Assembly (NCBI RefSeq): GCF_001667275.1
Contig: NZ_LZHV01000017.1
Span: 62,001-126,000 of the forward strand
Source of the DNA: Mycobacterium sp. ACS4054
GTDB taxonomy: Bacteria; Actinomycetota; Actinomycetes; Mycobacteriales; Mycobacteriaceae
Length of the DNA: 64,000 nt
Reading direction: 5' to 3'
Every line of letters begins with the position of its first letter. Position 1 is the stretch's first letter. The translations under genes and the position numbers were made by a program. This document shows positions 1 to 7,907 of this stretch, in pieces. Below the pieces are notes generated by a model. That model was not told where the DNA came from. It made no database searches and saw nothing but the letters and a program-made list of their open reading frames with translations.

Positions 1-271
1 CCTGCTGATCTGCCCGCACGCCGATCACACCGACGGCCTGCTCGACATCACGATGGTGCACGAGGCGTCGCGCACCAAGCTCGTTCGCCTGTTCCCCACC
101 GTGATGAAGGGCACCCACGTCAACCTCGACGAGGTGAGCACGACGCGGGCCCAATCTATCCACGTCGAGTGCCCCGGCATCAACGTCTACGCCGACGGCG
201 ACTTCGCCTGCGCGCTGCCCGCCGAGATCACCGCGGTTCCGGGCGCGCTGCGTATCCTGCGCCGGGCCTGA
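1..271 (+). CDS. Lipid (diacylglycerol) kinase family protein, C-terminal fragment
   Basis: The open frame enters the window at base 2 and stops at TGA 269-271, so only the last ~89 residues are seen. The fragment has the pattern of the C-terminal beta-sandwich of DagK/YegS lipid kinases: a DGLLDITMV strand, a V(x)LDEV segment, and a closing segment on the inherited 'ADGDFACALPAEI' theme (family pattern E.DGE.....P...). Members phosphorylate diacylglycerol or related lipids. The catalytic GGDGT half lies upstream of the window, so the assignment rests on the tail alone. Position next to the DUF3145 gene and the mscR block resembles the Rv2252 neighbourhood of M. tuberculosis (from memory). 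Confidence 0.75.
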   Translation, partial: LLICPHADHTDGLLDITMVHEASRTKLVRLFPTVMKGTHVNLDEVSTTRAQSIHVECPGINVYADGDFACALPAEITAVPGALRILRRA

Positions 272-274
272 CGC

Positions 275-787
275 CTAGCCGACGCCCCGGCTCAGCCAGG
301 TCACCTCGCCGACCTCGCCGCCGTCGCGGTACGCCTCGAGGGCGTCGTCCCACGCCGTGCCCAGCACGGTGTCCAGCTCGGCGGCCAGGGTGTCGGCGCC
401 CTGCGCCATCAGCGCCCGCAGCCGCATCTCGCCGACCATGACGTCGCCGTTGGCGCTCATCGCCCCGCTCCACAGGCCGAGTTGCGGGGTGTGGCTGAAC
501 CGCTGGCCGTCGACTCCGGGGCTGGGATCCTCGGTGACCTCGAACCGCAGCACGGACCAGGAGCGCAGGGCGTTTGCCAGCCGGGCGCCGGTGCCCACCG
601 GCCCGACCCAGTTGGTGACGCCGCGCAGCTGACCGGGCATGGCCGGCTGTGGCGTCCAGGTGAGGTTCGCCTTCGCCCCAAGGGTCGATGACAACGCCCA
701 CTCGACATGCGGGCATACCGCCGCCGGCGAGGCGTGCACGTACACCACGCCAGTCGTCACGTCGGCGAATTGATTCGACGCACGCAT
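275..787 (-). CDS. DUF3145 family protein
   Basis: A 170-residue conserved actinobacterial protein of unknown function. The sequence from MRASNQFADVTTGVVYVHASP through the Trp-rich middle (LTWTPQPAMPG, RGVTNWVGPVGTG) and FSHTPQLGLWSGAMSANGD is the hallmark of DUF3145. The start at 787 was chosen over an upstream in-frame start at 826 because AAGGAG lies a few bases before this ATG and because the family begins MRASNQF. It is convergent with the lipid kinase gene, with 3 bp between stops. No signal peptide or membrane segment is visible. I cannot assign a biochemical role. Confidence 0.9.
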   Translation of the reverse strand: MRASNQFADVTTGVVYVHASPAAVCPHVEWALSSTLGAKANLTWTPQPAMPGQLRGVTNWVGPVGTGARLANALRSWSVLRFEVTEDPSPGVDGQRFSHTPQLGLWSGAMSANGDVMVGEMRLRALMAQGADTLAAELDTVLGTAWDDALEAYRDGGEVGEVTWLSRGVG

Positions 788-928
788 TTCCTGCTCCTTC
801 GGTTCCGCGAGGGACGTCTTCCCCAACGACCTGGCGGGACCTGGCGAGCAGGATGTCTAACTATTTTGTGTGTCGTGCGTGTCTATTGTGCCTTGTGTTG
901 CCCATGTTGCGCTAGTGTGCATTTTCCT

Positions 929-1747
929 TCAGTCGTATTCGGCTATCACGGCGTCGGAAAAGGCCGGCCAGGGCGCGAGCGCCCACTCCCCGAAATCGCG
1001 GTTGGTGAGGGCCACCAGCGCCAGGTCACGGTCCGGATCCGCCCAGATGAAACCTCCCGCCTGGCCGAAATGACCGTAGGTTCGCGGCGAGTTGCGCGCG
1101 CCGGTCCAGTGCGGCGTCTTCGCGTCCCTGATCTCGAAACCCAGCCCCCAGTCGTTGGGCCGCTGGACCCCGTAGCCGGGCAGCACGCCGTCCAGGCCGG
1201 GAAATTGCACCGTGGTGGCCTCGGCGTGCAGTTGCGCCGAGAGCGTCGCAGGCCGCAGCAGGTCGACGGCGAATTTGCCCAGGTCGGCGACCGTGGACGT
1301 GGCGCCGAACCCGGCGGCGTCCGCGCCGCCCTCCAGCCGGGTCGACGTCATCCCCAGCGGTTGGAACACCGCCTCGGCCAGGTAGCGGCCGAATTCGATC
1401 CCGGATTCCCGCTGCACCGCCTGGGCCAGCACGGCGAAGCCGTAATTGGAGTAGATGCGCCGCGCGCCGGGGGCGGCCAGCACGTGATCGTTGCCCAGGG
1501 CCAGGCCCGACGCGTGCGCCAGCAGGTGCCGGATGGTGGCGCCCGGCGGCCCCGCCGCCGTGTCCAGGTCCACGACGCCCTCTTCGATCGCGACGTGCGC
1601 GGCCCGGGCCACCAGCGGCTTGGTCACCGACGCCAGCGCGAACACCCGGCCGGTGTCGCCGTGGCTGGCCAGCACGCCGTCGGGACCGATTACCGCCGCG
1701 GCGGCGGCCTCGACCGGCCAGTCCTCCAGCGCGTCGAGGGCCGCCAT
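929..1747 (-). CDS. Beta-lactamase-fold serine hydrolase
   Basis: A 272-residue protein of the class C beta-lactamase/esterase family (Pfam Beta-lactamase). Visible active-site motifs are S-V-T-K (SxxK, in FALASVTKPLV near residue 35), Y-S-N (the YxN motif in ARRIYSNYGF) and a C-terminal HFGQAGG corresponding to the HxG/KTG strand. There is no signal peptide, so it is probably cytosolic, acting as an esterase, amidase or peptidase rather than a resistance enzyme. Its ATG overlaps the TGA of the upstream methyltransferase by one base (TGATG), which implies translational coupling. The substrate is unknown. Confidence 0.88.
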   Translation of the reverse strand: MAALDALEDWPVEAAAAAVIGPDGVLASHGDTGRVFALASVTKPLVARAAHVAIEEGVVDLDTAAGPPGATIRHLLAHASGLALGNDHVLAAPGARRIYSNYGFAVLAQAVQRESGIEFGRYLAEAVFQPLGMTSTRLEGGADAAGFGATSTVADLGKFAVDLLRPATLSAQLHAEATTVQFPGLDGVLPGYGVQRPNDWGLGFEIRDAKTPHWTGARNSPRTYGHFGQAGGFIWADPDRDLALVALTNRDFGEWALAPWPAFSDAVIAEYD

Positions 1748-2820
1748 CACTTCCGGGCGATGTAGTAGTTGTTGACCGGGTCCGACTTGATCTCCGCCAC
1801 ACGCACGTCGCCGAACCCGGCGTCGGCCAGCATCGCGGTGGCCAGCTGGGTCCCCCACGCCGCGCCCAGCCCGGCGCCGTCCAGCGCCAGCGACACCGTC
1901 ATGCAGTGCATCAGCGACGTGGTGTACAGGTTGGTGCTCAGCGGCACGCCGACGTTGTCCTCGAGCCGGCTGGACGCCTTGATGTCGGCCATCAGCAGGA
2001 CGCCGCCGGGCCGCAGGGCGCGATGGATGTTCTGAAGCACCCGCGCCGGCTGCGCCTGGTCATGGATGGCGTCGAAAACGGTGATGACGTCGTACGCGTC
2101 CCGCTTGTCCAGCAGCGCGAGGTCGTGGCTCTCGAAGGCCGCGTTCGCCAGCCCCAGCTCGGCCGCCTCGCGGGCGCCGACGGCGAGGGCCTTCTCGGAG
2201 AAGTCGACGCCGGTGAACCGGCTGGCCGGGAATGCCCGCGCCAGCACGTTGATCGCGTGGCCGCTGCCGCAGCCGAAGTCCGCCACGTCGGCCCCCGCGC
2301 GCAGGCGGTCGACGAGCCCGTCGACCAGTGGCAGCACCGTGTCGACGAGCGCCTTGTCGTAGACGGCGGCGCTCTGTTCGGCCATCAGCGCGTGGAAGCG
2401 CGGGAATTCGCTGTAGTGCACCCCGCCGCCGTCGCGGAAGCAGCCGACGATCTGTTGCTCGACCTCGGCGAGCAGCGGGATGAACATGGCCACCAGGGCC
2501 AGGTTGTCCGGCCCGGCCGCGCGGGTCAGCACCGCGGCCCGATGTGCGGGCAGCGAGTAGGTGGCGGCGCCGGGGTCGTAGTCGACGACGCGCCCGGTGG
2601 TCATGCCGGCCAGCCACTCACGCACGTAGCGCTCGTCGAGGCCGGCCGCCTCGGCGATCCGGGCGCTGGTGGCCGGCGGGAGCGTGGCCATCGTCTCGAG
2701 CAGGCCGGTCTGGTGCCCGATGCTCAGCAGCAGCGTCAGGCTTGCGCCGTCGACGGCCGCCATGATCCGTTCGCTGAATTCCTCGGTAGTTTCGGGGGCG
2801 GTCTCGCTTGCTGCCGTCAC
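1747..2820 (-). CDS. SAM-dependent methyltransferase with N-terminal winged-helix-like domain
   Basis: This 357-residue protein starts at GTG. Residues ~20-110 look like the dimerisation/winged-helix part of O-methyltransferase-like enzymes ([14 protein letters not shown]). Residues ~170-300 form a class I Rossmann fold with the SAM-binding loop VADFGCGSG, an acidic strand-2 residue (FTGVDFS) and the post-II segment [19 protein letters not shown]. It resembles M. tuberculosis Rv2258c (from memory). It lies divergently from mscR with only 32 bp between starts and is coupled to the serine hydrolase gene. The methyl acceptor is unknown. Confidence 0.87.
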   Translation of the reverse strand: MTAASETAPETTEEFSERIMAAVDGASLTLLLSIGHQTGLLETMATLPPATSARIAEAAGLDERYVREWLAGMTTGRVVDYDPGAATYSLPAHRAAVLTRAAGPDNLALVAMFIPLLAEVEQQIVGCFRDGGGVHYSEFPRFHALMAEQSAAVYDKALVDTVLPLVDGLVDRLRAGADVADFGCGSGHAINVLARAFPASRFTGVDFSEKALAVGAREAAELGLANAAFESHDLALLDKRDAYDVITVFDAIHDQAQPARVLQNIHRALRPGGVLLMADIKASSRLEDNVGVPLSTNLYTTSLMHCMTVSLALDGAGLGAAWGTQLATAMLADAGFGDVRVAEIKSDPVNNYYIARK

Positions 2821-2852
2821 GCCCTGGGACGCTACACCGTAGGTTGGTGGCC

Positions 2853-3938
2853 ATGAGTCAGACAGTGCGCGGCGTGATTTCGCGAAAGAAGGGCGAGCCC
2901 GTCGAATTGGTCGACATCGTCGTCCCCGACCCGGGTCCCGGTGAGGCCCTGGTCGACATCATCGCCTGCGGCGTGTGCCATACCGACCTGACCTACCGCG
3001 AGGGCGGCATCAACGACGAGTACCCCTTCCTGCTCGGCCACGAGGCCGCCGGCCGGGTCGAGGCGGTCGGCCCCGGGGTGACCGCCGTCGAACCGGGCGA
3101 CTTCGTGATCCTGAACTGGCGCGCGGTCTGCGGGCAGTGCCGCGCCTGCAAGCGCGGCCGCCCGCACCTGTGTTTCGACACCTTCAACGCCGCGCAGAAG
3201 ATGACGCTGACCGACGGCACGGAACTGACGCCCGCGCTGGGCATCGGGGCGTTCGCCGACAAAACGCTGGTGCACGCCGGCCAGTGCACGAAGGTCGATC
3301 CCGCCGCCGACCCGGCCGTCGCGGGCCTGCTCGGCTGCGGGGTGATGGCCGGGATCGGGGCGGCGATCAACACCGGCGCCGTCACCCGTGACGACACCGT
3401 CGCGGTGATCGGCTGCGGCGGTGTCGGCGACGCCGCCATCGCCGGCGCCGCGCTGGTGGGCGCCCGGCGCATCGTCGCGGTGGACACCGACGACACCAAG
3501 CTGGACTGGGCCCGCCAGTTCGGCGCGACCCACACCATCAATGCCCGCCAGGCCGACGTCGTCGAGGCCATCCAGGCGCTCACCGACGGGTTCGGGGTCA
3601 ACGTGGCCATCGACGCCGTCGGCCGGCCCGAAACCTGGAAGCAGGCCTTCTACGCCCGCGACCTCGCGGGAACGGTTGTGCTGGTGGGGGTTCCGACGCC
3701 CGACATGAAGCTCGAGATGCCGCTGATCGACTTTTTCAGCCACGGCGGCTCGCTGAAGTCGTCCTGGTATGGCGATTGCCTGCCCGAACGGGACTTCCCC
3801 ACCCTGATCGACCTCTATCTGCAGGGCCGGCTGCCCCTGGAGAAGTTTGTCTCCGAGCGAATCGGGCTAGACGACGTCGAGGAGGCGTTTCACAAGATGC
3901 ATGGTGGCTCGGTGTTGCGGTCGGTGGTGGTGCTCTGA
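2853..3938 (+). CDS. mscR: S-nitrosomycothiol reductase / mycothiol-dependent formaldehyde dehydrogenase
   Basis: A 361-residue zinc-dependent medium-chain alcohol dehydrogenase. It shows the catalytic-zinc motif CGVCHTD (~residue 36) with LLGHEAAG, a four-Cys structural zinc loop [15 protein letters not shown], and the NAD-binding [12 protein letters not shown]. Enzymes of this type use mycothiol, the actinobacterial glutathione substitute, to reduce S-nitrosomycothiol and oxidise formaldehyde adducts. The start at ATG 2853 is in the very short divergent gap after the methyltransferase start. The stop TGA overlaps the ATG of the following metallo-hydrolase (TGATG), as in the Rv2259-Rv2260 pair, so the two probably act together in thiol-adduct detoxification. 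Confidence 0.93.
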   Translation: MSQTVRGVISRKKGEPVELVDIVVPDPGPGEALVDIIACGVCHTDLTYREGGINDEYPFLLGHEAAGRVEAVGPGVTAVEPGDFVILNWRAVCGQCRACKRGRPHLCFDTFNAAQKMTLTDGTELTPALGIGAFADKTLVHAGQCTKVDPAADPAVAGLLGCGVMAGIGAAINTGAVTRDDTVAVIGCGGVGDAAIAGAALVGARRIVAVDTDDTKLDWARQFGATHTINARQADVVEAIQALTDGFGVNVAIDAVGRPETWKQAFYARDLAGTVVLVGVPTPDMKLEMPLIDFFSHGGSLKSSWYGDCLPERDFPTLIDLYLQGRLPLEKFVSERIGLDDVEEAFHKMHGGSVLRSVVVL

Positions 3939-4561
3939 TGGTGTCCATCGACCGGGTGGTGACGCACGGCACCTTCGAACTCGACGGCGGCAGTTGGGAA
4001 GTCGACAACAACATCTGGCTGATCGGCGACAACTCCAACGTGGTGGTGTTCGACGCCGCGCACGACGCGGCGCCGATCGTCGAGGCCGTGGGCGGTCGCC
4101 ACGTGGTCGCGGTGGTGTGCACCCACGGCCACAACGACCACGTGACGGTGGCGCCGGAGCTCGGCGAGACGCTCGACGCGCCGGTGCTGCTGCACCCGGC
4201 CGACGAGGTGTTGTGGCGAATGACGCACCCGGACAGCGATTTTCGTTCGGTGTCCGACGGCGAAACCATCAGCGTGGGCGGGACGGAGCTGCGGGCGTTG
4301 CACACCCCGGGCCATTCCCCGGGATCGGTGTGCTGGTATTCGCACGACCTGGGCGTGGTGTTCAGCGGCGACACCCTGTTCTCCGGCGGCCCGGGCGCGA
4401 CCGGCCGCTCGTATTCGGATTTCCCCACGATCCTGGAGTCCATCTCCGAGCGCCTGGGCAAGCTGCCCGGCGAGACGGTCGTGCACACCGGCCACGGCGA
4501 CAGCACCACGATCGGCGACGAGATCGTCCACTACGAGGAGTGGGTGGCCCGCGGCCACTGA
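3938..4561 (+). CDS. Metallo-beta-lactamase-fold hydrolase (glyoxalase II-like)
   Basis: A 207-residue MBL-fold protein. The zinc signature HGHNDH lies at ~66-71, with the further ligand His in HTPGHSPGS, Asp in VFSGDTLF and a terminal His in VHTGHGDS. This is the full set seen in glyoxalase II-type hydrolases. It starts on the ATG overlapping the mscR stop, so the two are translationally coupled. From that context I infer a hydrolase acting on a mycothiol thioester such as S-formylmycothiol. That role is inference; the fold is clear. Confidence 0.9.
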   Translation: MVSIDRVVTHGTFELDGGSWEVDNNIWLIGDNSNVVVFDAAHDAAPIVEAVGGRHVVAVVCTHGHNDHVTVAPELGETLDAPVLLHPADEVLWRMTHPDSDFRSVSDGETISVGGTELRALHTPGHSPGSVCWYSHDLGVVFSGDTLFSGGPGATGRSYSDFPTILESISERLGKLPGETVVHTGHGDSTTIGDEIVHYEEWVARGH

Positions 4562-4591
4562 GCGGCTTTGGCACCCCCGATCGAAGAGGCG

Positions 4592-5308
4592 CTAATGCCC
4601 CTCCAGCACGCGGCGCTTCTCGGTCTCGAACTCCGCGTCGGTTAGCGCCCCGGAATCCCGCAGGGCCGCAAGGGTTTTGAGGCGCTCCAGCCGCACGCCC
4701 TCGTCTGTCGGTTCGTGCGCCACCGCGACGGCGGGAGGGTGGTACGACGGGTTCGCCGCCACCACCGCCCGGCGGCGGGTGCGGGCCAGCCATGAGCCCG
4801 CCAACAACGCACCGATCAGCCCCGCCACGAAGGTGGCGACGAACAGCCACACCAAAAAGCCATAGGAAGTCTGGTGCCCGAAGGCCAGTCGCGGGGCGAT
4901 GAAGCCGTTGACCTGCCCGTCGGTGGTGATGTTGTAGGTGCCGTTGGCCGCGATCCGCGCCACCCACACCCGCACGTGCGCGTCGTTGTTGACCGTCGTC
5001 GTGGTCCCGATGCTCTCGGTCACCACCGGCTGCGCCACTCCCTCGGGCGGCGCGATGGTGACCCCCAGCGGCGGCACCGGCAGACCGCGGTCCGGACCGC
5101 TGATCACGACGGTGTGCAGGCTGACGGTGACGTCGCCGGCCGGCAGGTAGACGCTGCCCGAACCGGGGATCGGCACCTCCCCGTAGGCGTTGTATTTGTC
5201 CAGGAAGAAGGCGTTGAGCACCAGGGCGGTGATGAAACCGCCCACCGATACGACCATCATCGCGATGGCAGCGGCCAGCGAAAGCTTCGCGAGCCGTCGG
5301 CTGCTCAT
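4592..5308 (-). CDS. Two-TM membrane protein with C-terminal SHOCT domain
   Basis: A 238-residue protein with a first TM helix at ~8-32 ([23 protein letters not shown]), an external beta-rich region of ~110 residues, a second TM helix at ~150-170 ([22 protein letters not shown]), a basic cytosolic stretch and a C-terminal SHOCT motif ([28 protein letters not shown]). SHOCT segments are short helical modules thought to mediate oligomerisation. It converges on the mscR operon. Function is unknown. Confidence 0.85.
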   Translation of the reverse strand: MSSRRLAKLSLAAAIAMMVVSVGGFITALVLNAFFLDKYNAYGEVPIPGSGSVYLPAGDVTVSLHTVVISGPDRGLPVPPLGVTIAPPEGVAQPVVTESIGTTTTVNNDAHVRVWVARIAANGTYNITTDGQVNGFIAPRLAFGHQTSYGFLVWLFVATFVAGLIGALLAGSWLARTRRRAVVAANPSYHPPAVAVAHEPTDEGVRLERLKTLAALRDSGALTDAEFETEKRRVLEGH

Positions 5309-5379
5309 CCACGCAGTGTGTCACCGGGGCGGCAAACGGCGCACACTGGACCCGGGCTACACCGAGAGGAGCGTTACGC

Positions 5380-6336
5380 ATGGCCAACGATCTTGTCGCC
5401 ACGGTGCCCGACCTGTCGGGCAAGCTGGCAATCGTCACCGGCGCCAACAGCGGACTGGGGTTCGGCCTGGCCCGGCGCCTCGCGGCCGCCGGGGCCGACG
5501 TCGTCATGGCGATCCGCAACCGCGTCAAAGGCGAGAAGGCGATCGCCGAAATCCGCACCGCGGTCCCCGATGCCAAGCTGACCATCAAGTCGCTGGACCT
5601 GTCGTCGCTTGCCTCGGTCGCCGCCCTGGGTGAACAACTCAACGCCGAGGGCCGCCCGATCGACATCCTGATCAACAACGCCGGTGTGATGACGCCGCCG
5701 GAACGCGACACCACGGCCGACGGCTTCGAATTGCAGTTCGGCAGCAACCATCTCGGCCACTTTGCGCTGACGGGGCACGTGCTGCCGCTGCTGCGCGCCG
5801 CCGGCAAAGCGCGCGTCGTCTCGCTGAGCAGCCTGGCGGCCCGCCAGAGCGGCAAGATCCATTTCAACGACCCGAATTTCGAGAAGTCCTACGCGGCGAT
5901 GTCGGCGTACGGCCAGTCGAAGCTGGCGGTGCTGATGTTCGCGCTCGAACTGGACCGGCGCAGCCGGGCGGCCGGCTGGGGCATCGTCTCCAACGCCGCG
6001 CACCCGGGCCTGACCAAGACCAACCTGCAGATCGCCGGGCCGTCGCACGGCCGCGAGAAGCCCGCGCTGATGGAGCGGCTGTACAAGGCGTCCTGGCGGT
6101 TCACCCCGTTCCTGTGGCAGGAGATCGACGAGGGCATCCTGCCGGCACTGTACGCGGCCGCCGCGCCGCACGCCGAGGGCGGCGCGTTCTACGGGCCCCG
6201 CGGCTTCCAAGAGCTGGCGGGCGGCGGGGTGCGGCAGGCCAGGGTGCCCGAGCGGGCGCGCAATGAGGCTGACTGCCAACGGCTTTGGGAGCTCTCCGAG
6301 CAACTCACCGGCGTCAGCTACCCGAAGCCAAGCTGA
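5380..6336 (+). CDS. Short-chain dehydrogenase/reductase (retinol-dehydrogenase-like)
   Basis: A 318-residue SDR with the cofactor loop [10 protein letters not shown] (~19-28), NNAG, a catalytic serine strand ([11 protein letters not shown]) and the YGQSK tetrad (Y-x-x-x-K, ~residue 186). NAD(P) specificity is not obvious: the basic residue after strand 2 (AIRNRVKG) favours NADP. A GAGAGGAGC ribosome site precedes the ATG. It resembles Rv2263 of M. tuberculosis (from memory), which sits in the same block. The substrate is unknown. Only ~17 bases separate it from the carboxyl methyltransferase gene downstream, so they may be cotranscribed. Confidence 0.9.
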   Translation: MANDLVATVPDLSGKLAIVTGANSGLGFGLARRLAAAGADVVMAIRNRVKGEKAIAEIRTAVPDAKLTIKSLDLSSLASVAALGEQLNAEGRPIDILINNAGVMTPPERDTTADGFELQFGSNHLGHFALTGHVLPLLRAAGKARVVSLSSLAARQSGKIHFNDPNFEKSYAAMSAYGQSKLAVLMFALELDRRSRAAGWGIVSNAAHPGLTKTNLQIAGPSHGREKPALMERLYKASWRFTPFLWQEIDEGILPALYAAAAPHAEGGAFYGPRGFQELAGGGVRQARVPERARNEADCQRLWELSEQLTGVSYPKPS

Positions 6337-6353
6337 CGACTATCGTTTCCGAC

Positions 6354-7451
6354 ATGCGGCCTCAGCCTCGGATGCCCGAATCGAGCATTGTGGTCCGGCC
6401 GGAGCCGGTTTACACCCAGTCGTCGCGCCTGCAGGCCGCCGGGTTGGCCCCGGCGATCGCGTTGTTCGAGCGCGCCGCCGAGCAGGTAACGCTGCCCAAG
6501 GCCCCGCAGCCGATCGTGATCGCGGATTACGGCGCCGCCAACGGGCACAATTCGCTCAAGCCGATGTCGGCGGCCATCGCGGTGCTGCGTCGCCGCACCC
6601 GACAGGACCACGCAATCCTGGTGGTGCACACCGACATTCCCGACAACGACTTCTCGGCGCTGTTTCACACCCTGGCCGATGACCCGGAAAGCTACCTGCA
6701 ATTGGACGCGGCCACGTTCGCGTCGTCGATCGGCCGCTCGTTCTACGACCAGATCGTGCCGTCCAATACGGTCAACCTCGGCTGGTCGTCGTGGGGGACG
6801 CAGTGGCTGAGCACCATGCCCGGCGAGGTTCACGACCACGTGCACGTGACCTACAGCAGCGACACGGCGGCGCGCGCCGCGTACGCCGAGCGGGCCGCCC
6901 TGGACTGGCACAACTTCGTGGCGTTCCGCGGCCGCGAGCTGGCGCCCGACGGCCGGCTGGTGGTGATGACGATCGCCCAGGACGAGGACGGCACGTCGGG
7001 GTTCCCGACGCTGCTCGACGCGATGCTGACCGGGCTGGGCGATCAGGTGCGCGACGGTCTGCTCCGCCAGGACGAGGCGGGGCGCATGACCATCCCGACA
7101 TTTGCCCGCAGCGAGAAGGACTTTCGCGCCCCGTTCGCGCCGAGCGGGCGCTTCGAGGGCCTGACGATCGACCACCTCGAGATGTTCAACGCGCAGGATC
7201 GATTCTGGGCCCGCTACCAGGCGGACCGCGACGCCGAGGCGTTCGGCGGGCAGTGGGCGGCGTTTGCCCGGGCTGCGCTCTTTCCCGCCCTGGTGCGCGG
7301 GCTGGACGGCGGGGCCCACGACGCGCGGGCCACCGAATTCGTCGACCAGCTGGAGCGGGCGGTCGCGGCGCACCTGTCAACCGCGCCGGAGCCGATGCGG
7401 ATTCCGCTGGCGCTGGTCGAGCTGGTCAAGCGCGAGCGATCCGGCCCGTGA
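6354..7451 (+). CDS. SABATH-family SAM-dependent carboxyl methyltransferase
   Basis: This 365-residue protein has the layout of the plant SABATH (salicylic/benzoic/jasmonic acid) carboxyl methyltransferases. Seen in order are an N-terminal Y-(T)QSSRLQ segment, IADYGAANGHNSL (the DLGCSSGPN-type SAM loop), a VHTDIPDNDFSALF segment (plant LNDLPGNDFN), SFYDQIVPSNTVNLGWSSWGTQWLS (plant SFYxRLFPxxSxHxxxSSYSLxWLS) and FVAFRGRELAPDGRLVV. Such enzymes methylate free carboxylates of small acids. ATG 6354 was chosen; ATG 6372 is also possible. It lies just after the SDR gene and before a terminator-like hairpin. Confidence 0.85.
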   Translation: MRPQPRMPESSIVVRPEPVYTQSSRLQAAGLAPAIALFERAAEQVTLPKAPQPIVIADYGAANGHNSLKPMSAAIAVLRRRTRQDHAILVVHTDIPDNDFSALFHTLADDPESYLQLDAATFASSIGRSFYDQIVPSNTVNLGWSSWGTQWLSTMPGEVHDHVHVTYSSDTAARAAYAERAALDWHNFVAFRGRELAPDGRLVVMTIAQDEDGTSGFPTLLDAMLTGLGDQVRDGLLRQDEAGRMTIPTFARSEKDFRAPFAPSGRFEGLTIDHLEMFNAQDRFWARYQADRDAEAFGGQWAAFARAALFPALVRGLDGGAHDARATEFVDQLERAVAAHLSTAPEPMRIPLALVELVKRERSGP

Positions 7452-7481
7452 GAGTTTCGACACAACGCCGCAACGGGTAAC

Positions 7482-7517
7482 CCCCTCACATCGCGACTGC
7501 GACTGCGAGGGGGTTTT
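7482..7517 (+). terminator. Hairpin plus T-run, overlapping the next gene's Shine-Dalgarno
   Basis: CCCCCTC (7482-7488) can pair with GAGGGGG (7507-7513) around an 18-base loop, followed by TTTT (7514-7517). It has the form of an intrinsic terminator after the carboxyl methyltransferase gene. The right arm GAGGGGG is also the only good ribosome-binding sequence for the ATG at 7520. The structure could therefore terminate upstream transcription and mask the ribosome site in read-through RNA. Confidence 0.5.
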
Positions 7518-7519
7518 GC

Positions 7520-7906
7520 ATGAGCGTGCAGGATGACAAGTCCACTGATCAGGCAAACGATCAGGACAAGGATCAAGACGACGAGCAAAAGCTGACCGAG
7601 AAGCCGGAGCCCGACGAAAGCGACAAAGAGAAGGCCGCCGAGATGATGGAGGCCTACAAGGAGAAGCCCACCATCGTGCTGCCCGGCACCGGGGGCAGCG
7701 TTTCGGGCACCGCGGTCAACGACTGGCTGGACGAGGACGGCAATCCCAAGCACGAGGTCCCCGAGGGCGCAGACTCCGGCGAGCAAAGCAAGTCCGACGA
7801 CGATCGCGACGAGGAAGCTCTCAAAGAGCAGATCGAGAAGGACAAAGAGCTCAACGAGAAGCTCAAAGAGGCCGCGAAGGCGGAGAACAAGGGCGAAAAG
7901 GATTGA
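7520..7906 (+). CDS. Acidic, charged, largely disordered protein of unknown function
   Basis: A 128-residue protein dominated by D, E, K and Q, with almost no hydrophobic residues outside one central segment (PTIVLPGTGGSVSGTAVNDWLDEDGNPKHE, residues ~54-82). The C-terminal third is Lys/Glu-rich and probably a single long helix. The central island is the likely conserved element. I do not recognise a family. Its translation start sits inside the hairpin at 7482-7517. It is convergent with the Hsp70-like gene, with one base between stops. Confidence 0.7.
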   Translation: MSVQDDKSTDQANDQDKDQDDEQKLTEKPEPDESDKEKAAEMMEAYKEKPTIVLPGTGGSVSGTAVNDWLDEDGNPKHEVPEGADSGEQSKSDDDRDEEALKEQIEKDKELNEKLKEAAKAENKGEKD

Positions 7907-7907
7907 C

